From contig JANXRS010000417.1 of assembly GCA_025356745.1 (NCBI GenBank), positions 1 through 42,400 on the forward strand: 42,400 nt of DNA. Reading direction: 5' to 3'. The DNA comes from Arcicella sp. GTDB taxonomy: Bacteria > Bacteroidota > Bacteroidia > Cytophagales > Spirosomataceae. Position numbers and translations under genes: made by a program. The notes under the pieces are model-generated. The model saw only the letters and a program-made list of their open reading frames with translations, was not told where the DNA came from and searched no databases. Positions 20,529-28,841 of this stretch are shown piece by piece. Within the stretch, counting starts at the first letter, position 1; each line of letters starts with the position of its first letter.

Positions 20529-20565
20529 TTAAGGAAGATTTCACTCAAAGCGTTGACTTCCTTAA
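20529..20565 (-). terminator. Inverted repeat between glycosyltransferase and GH1 genes, likely terminator
   Basis: TTAAGGAAG...CTTCCTTAA. Confidence 0.5.
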
Positions 20566-20585
20566 TATTATAGAGAATTTAAATT

Positions 20586-21749
20586 TCAGAATCCAAATGC
20601 TTTACGAAAATACTTCGATAACATACTACCTCTACCTCTTTTAAAAGTATAAATCTCAGCTTCTTTATGAGTAACTTCCTCAAAATTTTTCAAAAATAAT
20701 TGATTCGTTTGTCCTTGCCAAGCCTTAAATTTATCGCTAACATTTTGATGCACAGGTAGATAATCAATAAATCTACTGAAATTAAATTCCGTATCGGTAA
20801 TACCTGCACCCGCTCGTTGACCGTCCCAAGCATTGATTTGTTGTTCGATATGATTAGGAACGGGAACCATCATAATCGGTTTTCCCAAGTACATTGCCTC
20901 ACAAACTGACTCGAATCCAGCAGTACAAATTAAGCCCGAACATTCTTGCATCATTCGCAAAAATTTCTCTGAATTAACCTGATGAAAAGTTAAATTTTCT
21001 CTAAATTGCCATTCATCCACAAATTCTTTATTATTCCAAAAGCAATGAATTTGTACATCCCGATGATTAGCGTGCCAGTTGATAATATCTTCACTTAATT
21101 TATGATGTGTGATATAGGCAAGGATAAATGGTTTAGACTCAGTAATTATTTTTTTGACTTCATTCCGTAATAAAGGAGGTGTAACAGAAATTCTATGTTG
21201 TTTATCATCAGGCATTTGTACGAAAGACAAGGCTAATTTTCTGGTTGAATTTAAGGAAGTAAGACGGGTGTTTAAGTTTAACAAAAACCTGTCAATTTGT
21301 TTATTCGGCAGGGAAATAAAAGATTCGTGTAATAATAAATATTGATGTCCAATACAAACTACTGGAATAGTTGGGCGATAAAATTGAGCGTATAATCCGC
21401 AAATCATATCATAAAAATTGACAATGACATCAGGTTGATGTTGTTCCACCTTTTTGGCTAAAAACTGAACACTTTTTCGATATTTTGATAATTTCTTAGC
21501 GTGCGTACTGATGGTATCCCAAATTTTCACAGCCTTGGTTTGTCCATATACCAAACTTGGGGCGGGAAAAGTATTAATTTCAACGGGGATTTTTTCACGA
21601 AAAAAAGCAGGAAGATTTTGCTCATTATCCATGCCTACCATCACAGAAACTACTTGATGCCCAGAGGAAGTTAAAATTTCAAAAAGAGAAATGGCTTGGG
21701 TGAGGTGTCCTCGACCTTCGCCTTGTACAACGAATAAGAATTTGCTCAT
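20586..21749 (-). CDS. GT-B glycosyltransferase (MurG/MGDG-synthase-like)
   Basis: MSKFLFVVQGEGRGHLTQAISLFEIL; LICTAGFESVCEAMYLGKPIMMVPVPNHIEQQINA; start moved to MSKF. Confidence 0.88.
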   Translation of the reverse strand: MSKFLFVVQGEGRGHLTQAISLFEILTSSGHQVVSVMVGMDNEQNLPAFFREKIPVEINTFPAPSLVYGQTKAVKIWDTISTHAKKLSKYRKSVQFLAKKVEQHQPDVIVNFYDMICGLYAQFYRPTIPVVCIGHQYLLLHESFISLPNKQIDRFLLNLNTRLTSLNSTRKLALSFVQMPDDKQHRISVTPPLLRNEVKKIITESKPFILAYITHHKLSEDIINWHANHRDVQIHCFWNNKEFVDEWQFRENLTFHQVNSEKFLRMMQECSGLICTAGFESVCEAMYLGKPIMMVPVPNHIEQQINAWDGQRAGAGITDTEFNFSRFIDYLPVHQNVSDKFKAWQGQTNQLFLKNFEEVTHKEAEIYTFKRGRGSMLSKYFRKAFGF

Positions 21750-21777
21750 TTTATGTTTATTTAGTAGTAAATCAATT

Positions 21778-22611
21778 TTACGACACACTCATATAAATTC
21801 CCTTGACAGTATTCAAAGCTTCATTATCAAGTCCTTCCAAATCATCTTCGGATAAATCCAAGTCATTATCTCTCAGAAAATACAATAATTCCCAATTGCC
21901 CTTATGGTCTTCCACTAAAGCCGTTAAAGATTCTACCCAATCACCCGAATTCATGTAAGTTATGTCGCCAATTTGTCGAATATCAGGTTTGTGAATATGT
22001 CCACAAATGATGCCTTCACAACGGTTCGCCTTAGCAAGTTCAGTCAATTTTTCCTCATAATCAGACACATAATTGACGGCTTCTTTCACTCTCTGCTTTA
22101 TACGTTGAGAAAAGGAATAGTAATCTAATCCCCGCCAAGAACGATATTTATTGAATAATTTGTTGATTGTCAGAAGAAAAGTATAACCAACATCACCCAA
22201 ATAAGCAAGCCATTTCATGTGAGAAGTCACTGAATCGAAAATATCACCGTGAATAATGAGGAAGTTTTTCTGGGCTGATTTAAGGATATAATCTCTTTGA
22301 ATAGTAAAGGATTTACCCAAAGAAAAAGGAATAATTTGGTCTAGAAAATCATCGTGATTTCCTCTTAAATACACTACTTTTGTATTTTGCGTTTCAATCA
22401 TTTTTAGAATAATTCTGAAAAAAGCTGTGTGTTTTTTCTTCCAAGAACCCCCTTTTCTTAGTTGCCAACCATCAATAATATCACCGTTTAGAATGAGTAT
22501 TTCGCAGGTTACTGATTTCAAAAACAAAATTGCTTCCTTTGCTTTTGAACCCTCAGAACCCAAGTGAACATCCGAAATAATGACAGTTTTATATTCCTTA
22601 ACGGTTTTCAT
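21778..22611 (-). CDS. PlcP/LpxH2-like calcineurin-type metallophosphoesterase (usually annotated UDP-2,3-diacylglucosamine diphosphatase)
   Basis: ISDVHLGSEG; LNGDIIDGW; LRGNHDDFL; IHGDIFDSV; ICGHIHKPDI; MNSGDWVESLTALVE. Confidence 0.9.
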   Translation of the reverse strand: MKTVKEYKTVIISDVHLGSEGSKAKEAILFLKSVTCEILILNGDIIDGWQLRKGGSWKKKHTAFFRIILKMIETQNTKVVYLRGNHDDFLDQIIPFSLGKSFTIQRDYILKSAQKNFLIIHGDIFDSVTSHMKWLAYLGDVGYTFLLTINKLFNKYRSWRGLDYYSFSQRIKQRVKEAVNYVSDYEEKLTELAKANRCEGIICGHIHKPDIRQIGDITYMNSGDWVESLTALVEDHKGNWELLYFLRDNDLDLSEDDLEGLDNEALNTVKGIYMSVS

Positions 22612-22691
22612 AAGTGGTTATTTACCATAATTTATACAACAAATTTCATCATTTACTTTAACCATACCATTTCCGCAATATTAAAGAATTG

Positions 22692-23387
22692 TTATTTAGT
22701 TTTGGAAAAGAGATAACCTACGCCTTTTATGGTGCGGATATAGTCATCTCCAATTTTTTCTCTAATTTTTCGGATGTGGACATCAACGGTTCTTTCCGTG
22801 ACGTGAATTCCCCTACCCCAAACATTAATCAAAATTTCATCACGAGTGTAAACTTTATTGGGATTACTGACGAAGAATAAAAGAAGGTCAAATTCTTTTT
22901 TTGGCATCGTGAAATTGATGTCTTTTATGGCAATTGAGTAGTTCTGACGGTTAATAATTAAATCTTCCATCACCAAATTTTCATTTTCTTGAGTCTTTAA
23001 AATGGTGGAATTTCGCTGAAATATAGCCTTAATTCTACTGATTAAAGCACGAGGTTTCACGGGTTTTGTAATATAATCATCGGCACCAATTTCAAAAGCC
23101 GCAATTTCCGAGAATTCTTCGGTACGAGCAGTTAAATAAATCAGGTAAGTATTTCTTGAATTTTTCTTTTGCTTAATGATTCTTCCCGCTTCAATGCCAT
23201 CCATCACGGGCATCATCACGTCCATTAGAATCATATCGGGCAGAAATTCCTCAGCCACTTCAATGGCTATTTGTCCATTTTCGGCAGTTTTGATTTGAAA
23301 ACCTTCACGAATAAGGTTGTATTCGAGCAATTCTAAAATATCAGGGTCGTCATCTACTAATAAAATTTTTAGGGATACATCAAGCAT
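22692..23387 (-). CDS. OmpR/PhoB-type response regulator (REC plus winged helix)
   Basis: LLVDDDPDILELLEYNL; DMILMDVMMPVMDG; GADDYITKPVKPRALISRI; VTERTVDVHIRKIREKIGDDYIRTIKGVGYLF. Confidence 0.96.
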   Translation of the reverse strand: MLDVSLKILLVDDDPDILELLEYNLIREGFQIKTAENGQIAIEVAEEFLPDMILMDVMMPVMDGIEAGRIIKQKKNSRNTYLIYLTARTEEFSEIAAFEIGADDYITKPVKPRALISRIKAIFQRNSTILKTQENENLVMEDLIINRQNYSIAIKDINFTMPKKEFDLLLFFVSNPNKVYTRDEILINVWGRGIHVTERTVDVHIRKIREKIGDDYIRTIKGVGYLFSKTK

Positions 23388-23431
23388 AGTGTGTTTTAGT
23401 TTTATTTAATTCTACCTCAAACTTACTATCA

Positions 23432-23461
23432 CAATGTTATCCCAATGTTAAGGATAAGTTA
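23432..23461 (-). promoter_or_regulatory. Candidate tandem response-regulator binding site (11-bp period direct repeat)
   Basis: CAATGTTAtcCCAATGTTA on + strand; minus strand TTAACATTGGG ATAACATTGTG; 45-63 bp upstream of regulator start. Confidence 0.5.
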
Positions 23462-23730
23462 TGGTTTTTTTAATGAATCATCATTGTTCTATTCAGAAAA
23501 AAACATGGAAGACATGAACCATCTAAAATTACATTGAAAAGCAATTAAATATTTTGATACTTTCTGAATGATAATGATTGTTTAATTTATTGCAAAATAA
23601 TTAATTATAAAGTTATGATTTACAGGATTTTATGAAATTATAATTTTAAATTTAATGTATCCATAATTTTTCCTTAACAGTGTTATCAAATCATGGAATT
23701 AGTTTTGAGCAAATAATTAATCTTGTAAAA

Positions 23731-24675
23731 ATGAAACCTCGTAAATTAATTTATCTCTACTCAGATTCCACTTTTACTCCGTGGAAAGAGAATATTTTTG
23801 GAACAACAATTGCTCATTTCTTAACATCAACTCCCGAAAATCATTATCCTTACATTACCCATTTTGTGGGTTTTTCCAACGAATTTGCTGAATTTTTAAA
23901 GCAATTTGATGTGGTTTTTAATGTTTGTTATGGCTTTAAAGAAGCAGGACAGGCTGACATTGCCCACTGGTTGGATAGTCATAATATCAAGCATACGGCA
24001 AGTTCTTATGAAATTCAGATTCTGGCAAAGGATAAATTAAATATGCCTGAACTATGCCAAACAGTTGGCTTAAAAACCCCGCCAATTATTGATTTAGGGG
24101 ATATTTCTACGTCAAATTTTGAACGTTTTATCGTAAAACCTCGTATGGGAAGCTTACATTTGAATATATTGGTTTTTAATAAATCTGATATTCCTTATCA
24201 AGAATTATTAGAAAGAGAAAATTATATTATTCAGCCTTATTTAACGGGGCGGGAATTTACAATTGCTATAATTCCGAACGAAGATGGCACAGACTACGTT
24301 GCCTTGAAACCTTTAGAAATTCGTCCGAATGATAACCGTGAGGTTTATATTGCAGGTCAAAATTATGGTATTACAGAAAAAATTCTGAATCCAGATTTAG
24401 ATGAAAATCTTAAAAATGACATGATGAAAAAAGTATTATCTTTGCATAAGTCCATGAAAATAAAGGGGATGTCTCGCACTGATGTACGTATTCATGCTGG
24501 AGAAATTTTCATTTTGGATATTAATACGATGCCTAATTTAGATGCGAGAAGTTTTTTGCCTCTCATTGCACAAAACGAAGGAATTAACTTGAAAGAATTA
24601 TTTAGGAGGATATTGTTGAGCATAGAAGTTGCCCACAAATTTGTCATTAAAAAAGAAGTATTTTTGGAAGTATAA
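23731..24675 (+). CDS. ATP-grasp protein, divergent D-alanine-D-alanine ligase-like
   Basis: KDKLNMPELCQTVGLKTPP; FIVKPRMGSLHLNI; SRTDVRIHAGEIFILDINTMPNLDARSFLPLIAQNEGI; ATG at 23731 preferred over GTG at 23680. Confidence 0.8.
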   Translation: MKPRKLIYLYSDSTFTPWKENIFGTTIAHFLTSTPENHYPYITHFVGFSNEFAEFLKQFDVVFNVCYGFKEAGQADIAHWLDSHNIKHTASSYEIQILAKDKLNMPELCQTVGLKTPPIIDLGDISTSNFERFIVKPRMGSLHLNILVFNKSDIPYQELLERENYIIQPYLTGREFTIAIIPNEDGTDYVALKPLEIRPNDNREVYIAGQNYGITEKILNPDLDENLKNDMMKKVLSLHKSMKIKGMSRTDVRIHAGEIFILDINTMPNLDARSFLPLIAQNEGINLKELFRRILLSIEVAHKFVIKKEVFLEV

Positions 24676-24710
24676 GTAGTTAAGTGCTTAGATAAATTAA
24701 GTTAGCATAA

Positions 24711-24779
24711 TACTCATGGCATGACTGATTACAATTTGTTCAGTATCAATGATTTATGAGTTAAGTCATGCCATGAGTA
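24711..24779. repeat. 16-bp perfect inverted repeat with 37-nt spacer
   Basis: TACTCATGGCATGACT (24711-24726) and AGTCATGCCATGAGTA (24764-24779); outer 7-bp arms TAAGTGC (24681) / GCACTTA (24791). Confidence 0.85.
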
Positions 24780-24893
24780 AATATGTCCCAGCACTTAGCG
24801 ACAATTAATTAGCTATTAGCTTGAATTTCGAGTGATTATTTAAAAATTAATTTGTATTAAGTTATTTCGTAATTTACTGATCAACAACGAATT

Positions 24894-24935
24894 ACAATAC
24901 TAATTCCTAACAACTAAAACCTGATACCTACTTAG
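24894..24935 (+). repeat. Degenerate heptanucleotide-period tract ending at the SMR gene start codon
   Basis: ACAATAC TAATTCC TAACAAC TAAAACC TGATACC TACTTAG | ATG. Confidence 0.65.
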
Positions 24936-25304
24936 ATGGCTTGGATTTATCTCATTATTGCGGCTGCTTTGGAAGCTTGTTGGATGTTTTCATTGAAGTT
25001 TTTGTCTTTCTCAAAGTTCAATACTTTAACATTAGATAATTTTTTTAAGTCTGAAGGATTGATTATTTGGTTGCCTTTGGCTGGCTATATTATTTTTGGA
25101 ATTACGAATACTTATTTCTTTTCTTTGGCAATGAAAAGTATTCCGACGGCAATTGCTTTTACTATTTGGACGGCAGTGTCAATTATGTTCATTAAAATAG
25201 CAGATATTGCTTTTTTTGAAAATAAAATTACTCTCACCGAATTCTTATTTCTGGGATTAATCATTGTAGGAATTATTGGGTTAAAATTGTCTTCAAAAGT
25301 TTGA
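24936..25304 (+). CDS. Small multidrug resistance (SMR) family transporter
   Basis: AWIYLIIAAALEACWMFSLK with conserved Glu; IPTAIAFTIWTAVSIMFI; four hydrophobic segments. Confidence 0.88.
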   Translation: MAWIYLIIAAALEACWMFSLKFLSFSKFNTLTLDNFFKSEGLIIWLPLAGYIIFGITNTYFFSLAMKSIPTAIAFTIWTAVSIMFIKIADIAFFENKITLTEFLFLGLIIVGIIGLKLSSKV

Positions 25305-25424
25305 GACATAGAACTTCTTAACAATTTCCTCACAAATCCTGCCATTCCTTTACAAAGTCTTAATCATCAGACAATCAAGAGATTAAACTAAATCACCAAC
25401 TTTGTGCAACCAAACTATTAAAAT

Positions 25425-26366
25425 ATGCAAAGACGTGATTTACTTCGTTCCGCCAGTCTACTGGCGGGCGGCTTATCCTTACCAAGTTTTACAAAAGCAA
25501 ATCCAAAACTCACCGAAGCGTTGGTCTCCACACCAAAAAGAGTTCTTCGTATTGCCCACATCACGGACGTGCATATTCAGCCACTTATTGGGGCGGCAAA
25601 AGGTTTTGAAAAATGTTTGCATCACATTCAAAATCAGGATATTAAGCCCGATTTCATTATTAATTCTGGCGATTGTGTGATGGATGCCCATCGCCGAAAA
25701 CATGAGAATGTTCAGAAACAGTGGTCGCTTTTTAATCAAGTACTGAAAACAGAAAATTCACTTCCAATTTTTCATTCTGTGGGTAACCATGATATTTGTT
25801 GCGAGGGCGATAGTGTTAGTAATTTTGAGGATGGTAAAAAATGGGCAATGGACGAAATGTCGTTGAGTAATCGCTTTTATAGTTTCGATAAAAAGGATTG
25901 GCACTTTGTAATGTTAGATAGTGTTCAGAAGAAAAAAGATGGGTCTTGGTACACCGCTAATTTAGATGATGAACAGATGGATTGGTTTCGTAAAGATTTA
26001 AGTCAAGTTTCTGACAATAAGCCGACTATGATTATTTCACACATCCCAATTTTGGCAGCCTGCGTATTTTTTGATGGTGATAACATGAAAGAAAAAGAAG
26101 GACGATGGGAAGTGCCAGGCAGTTGGATGCACACCGATGCTAAACAAATTTCAGAGGTTTTTAATGACCATAAAAATGTTAAATTAGCCGTTTCGGGGCA
26201 TATTCACTTGACGGATAGAGTAGATTATAATGGCGTTTCTTATTGTTGCAACGGAGCTGTTTCTGGTCGTTGGTGGTTTGGAAAATATCAACATACCGAA
26301 GCGGGATATGCCATTATTGATTTATTCGACGATGGAAGTTTTACCAATACTTATGTGAGTTATTAA
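25425..26366 (+). CDS. Tat-exported calcineurin-like metallophosphoesterase
   Basis: MQRRDLLRSASLLAGGLSLPSF Tat signal; ITDVHIQP; NSGDCVMDAH; SVGNHDI; SGHIHLTD. Confidence 0.93.
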   Translation: MQRRDLLRSASLLAGGLSLPSFTKANPKLTEALVSTPKRVLRIAHITDVHIQPLIGAAKGFEKCLHHIQNQDIKPDFIINSGDCVMDAHRRKHENVQKQWSLFNQVLKTENSLPIFHSVGNHDICCEGDSVSNFEDGKKWAMDEMSLSNRFYSFDKKDWHFVMLDSVQKKKDGSWYTANLDDEQMDWFRKDLSQVSDNKPTMIISHIPILAACVFFDGDNMKEKEGRWEVPGSWMHTDAKQISEVFNDHKNVKLAVSGHIHLTDRVDYNGVSYCCNGAVSGRWWFGKYQHTEAGYAIIDLFDDGSFTNTYVSY

Positions 26367-26382
26367 TATTTTTTAGTCTTAT

Positions 26383-26424
26383 CTTCCCGAAACAATTCCA
26401 TTGCGGATTAAAACTTTCGGGAAG
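26383..26424. terminator. Inverted repeat between two convergent genes, likely bidirectional terminator
   Basis: CTTCCCGAAA...TTTCGGGAAG, 10-bp perfect arms. Confidence 0.6.
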
Positions 26425-26450
26425 GTAATTAACTTAATAAATCAAAAATC

Positions 26451-27356
26451 CTACATAGTATATTCACCTGAAATATGCTTTCTTAATTTCTTCATTTGAG
26501 CAATTTCTGCTTCATACACTTTCTTTATACCATCGCCTGCGGCAGTTTCCACATCACGAATGTCCTTAACCAATCTCGCAAAACCTTGTGGTTCAATTGA
26601 AGCTGCATGGTCTGAACCCCACATCGCACGGTCGAGCGTGAAATGGCGTTCCACAAAAGTTGCTCCCATTGCCACTGCGGCTACCGTTGTTGCCAAACCA
26701 GTTTCATGTCCTGAGTAGCCAATGGGCGTATTTGGAAACATTTCGCTCAAGGTTTTAATCATATTCAAGTTCAACTCTTCGGGTTTGCATGGATAAGCAG
26801 ACGTTGAATGGGCAATCATTAAAGGATAATTTTTATCAAATCCTTTGATAAAATCAACGGTTTCAACTATTTCATTTGGGGTGGACATTCCTGTAGAAAT
26901 TATCAAAGGACGACCCGTTCTGACAATTTTTTCGATTAGTTCAAAATCTGTCAAAGATGCCGATGCTAATTTGTACAATACGGGATTAAAATATTCCAGA
27001 AAATCCACTGACTCCACATCCCAAGGCGAAGCAAACCAATCAACTCCTTTAATTTTTGCGTACTTATTAATGTCTGAATATTCTAAATTTCCAAATTCGG
27101 TTTTACGTTTGTAATCAATGTAACTCATTTTCCCCCAAGGCGTATCCCGCATAATTTCCCATTGGTCGAGTGGAACGCACAATTCGGGTGTTCTTTTTTG
27201 GAATTTAACGGCATCCACTTTTGCAATTTCACCTTCCTCAATGAGTTGTTTTGCCGTTTCTAAAGAGCCATTATGATTAATTCCGATTTCGGCTATAATG
27301 TAACACGGATGTCCTTTGCCAATAATTTTTCCAGATGATAATGTAATACTTTTCAT
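26451..27356 (-). CDS. NeuB/SpsE family PEP-dependent ulosonic acid synthase, TIM barrel only (no SAF domain)
   Basis: CYIIAEIGINHNGSLETAKQLI; DAVKFQKRTPELC; FASPWDVESVDFLE; IGYSGHETGL; FVERHFTLDRAMWGSDHAASIEP; ends at residue 301. Confidence 0.93.
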   Translation of the reverse strand: MKSITLSSGKIIGKGHPCYIIAEIGINHNGSLETAKQLIEEGEIAKVDAVKFQKRTPELCVPLDQWEIMRDTPWGKMSYIDYKRKTEFGNLEYSDINKYAKIKGVDWFASPWDVESVDFLEYFNPVLYKLASASLTDFELIEKIVRTGRPLIISTGMSTPNEIVETVDFIKGFDKNYPLMIAHSTSAYPCKPEELNLNMIKTLSEMFPNTPIGYSGHETGLATTVAAVAMGATFVERHFTLDRAMWGSDHAASIEPQGFARLVKDIRDVETAAGDGIKKVYEAEIAQMKKLRKHISGEYTM

Positions 27357-27865
27357 GTATTTATGTTAGTTTTTGAGGCAATAATTAATTCGGAAAATTC
27401 TCTAAAACACCCTTCTCCACCTTTATTTTCACAGATATAATCAGCGATATTTTTTGTAAAACTGATAGCATCTGCGGGGCAAGCGGTTAAGCCTACTTTT
27501 TGCATGATGGAAATATCATTCACATCGTCACCGATGTAGGCAATATTTTCTTTAGTTAAATTTTGACTATTCATAATTTGTATCAAGACTAACAATTTAT
27601 CCTTGATACCTAAATGCAGTTCAGTAATTTGAAGTTTTTCGGCTCTTTTAATTACTGAAGGAGAACGTTCACCCGTAATAATTCCTGTTTCAACTTCTGC
27701 TAATTTTCGGAGTCTTTCAACACCCATTCCATCACGGACATTAAACTTTTTCAAGATTTCTCCCTGTTCTCCGTAATATACTCCGCCATCAGTTAATACT
27801 CCATCGCAGTCGGTTAATAAGAGTTTTATGTTTCGGGCTTTTACTTTTATTTCTTCGGTTATCAT
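27353..27865 (-). CDS. KdsC-like HAD phosphatase (ulosonic acid phosphate phosphatase)
   Basis: LLLTDCDGVLTDGGVYYGEQGEILKKFNVRDGMGVERL; GIKDKL; AYIGDDVNDISIMQKVGL. Confidence 0.93.
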   Translation of the reverse strand: MITEEIKVKARNIKLLLTDCDGVLTDGGVYYGEQGEILKKFNVRDGMGVERLRKLAEVETGIITGERSPSVIKRAEKLQITELHLGIKDKLLVLIQIMNSQNLTKENIAYIGDDVNDISIMQKVGLTACPADAISFTKNIADYICENKGGEGCFREFSELIIASKTNINT

Positions 27866-27955
27866 TTCGTATTAATTGAATTATAAATTAGTAAATTGTG
27901 CCTTGTTTGATAATTATGATTATTAAATCATCCTTTATTACCGCATACCTAAAAA

Positions 27956-28774
27956 TCAAATAGCTGTCCAGCCACCATCAACCACCAAATTTGCTCCCGT
28001 CATATAGGCCGATGCATCAGAGGCTAAAAAAATAATAGCTCCTTGATAATCAGCCATTTGTGCCATTCTTCCGAGTAAAGTTTTTGCGGAATAATTCTGC
28101 ACGAAAAACTCATCTTGTGAATTTTCAACACCGCCTGGAGATAATGTATTTACTCGCACACCTCTTTTGCCCCAATAAGCGGCTAAATAGCGAGTAAAAT
28201 TGATAATTGCCCCTTTGGTAGTTGGATAAGACGGTGATTTAAAAAAGGTTTGTTCTCCCGCTTCATTCTTATAAATATTCTGGTCAGGACCAACCATTCC
28301 GTAGGTTGAAGCCACATTAATAATACTTCCAGAACCTTGTTTAGCCATAATAGTTCCAAAAACTTGCGAACACGAAAAAACACCTAACACATTTACTTCC
28401 AATGATTTACGAAATGAATCAATTGGATAATTTTCAAAGGCTGATAGTTCAGATGCCATTTCAGGATTTTCAAACATATCATTAATAGCAGCGTTATTTA
28501 CCAAAATATCAATTGTTCCAAAATGGGTAATAATAGTATTTTTAGCATTTTCTAAAGATTCCGATTTGGTTACATCCATCCCTAATCCAATACAATTTTT
28601 ACCCAAAGTTTCAGCGAATACCCTACTGTTTTCTGCTGAAATATCAGCTACTACAACATTGGCTCCCGCCAAAGCCAAGGCTTCACAATGTTTTTTGCCA
28701 ATTAGTCCCGTGCCACCCGTTACAATGGCAGTTTTTTCTTTTAAAGAGAATAATTCAAATGGGTGTTTTTCCAT
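27956..28774 (-). CDS. Short-chain dehydrogenase/reductase
   Basis: AIVTGGTGLIGKKHCEALALAGANVVVAD; NNAAIND; YPTTKGAIINFTRYLA; classical SDR C-terminus MTGANLVVDGGWTAI. Confidence 0.95.
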   Translation of the reverse strand: MEKHPFELFSLKEKTAIVTGGTGLIGKKHCEALALAGANVVVADISAENSRVFAETLGKNCIGLGMDVTKSESLENAKNTIITHFGTIDILVNNAAINDMFENPEMASELSAFENYPIDSFRKSLEVNVLGVFSCSQVFGTIMAKQGSGSIINVASTYGMVGPDQNIYKNEAGEQTFFKSPSYPTTKGAIINFTRYLAAYWGKRGVRVNTLSPGGVENSQDEFFVQNYSAKTLLGRMAQMADYQGAIIFLASDASAYMTGANLVVDGGWTAI

Positions 28775-28841
28775 AATTTGAATTTATAATTTAGTTACCG
28801 CTAACTTTACTCACAGCAAAGTCGTCCGTATAGAATATTTC

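Noticed and set aside
24711-24779. Insertion sequence with terminal inverted repeats
   Set aside because: Only 37 nt between arms, no transposase and no clear target duplication; kept only as an unexplained inverted repeat.
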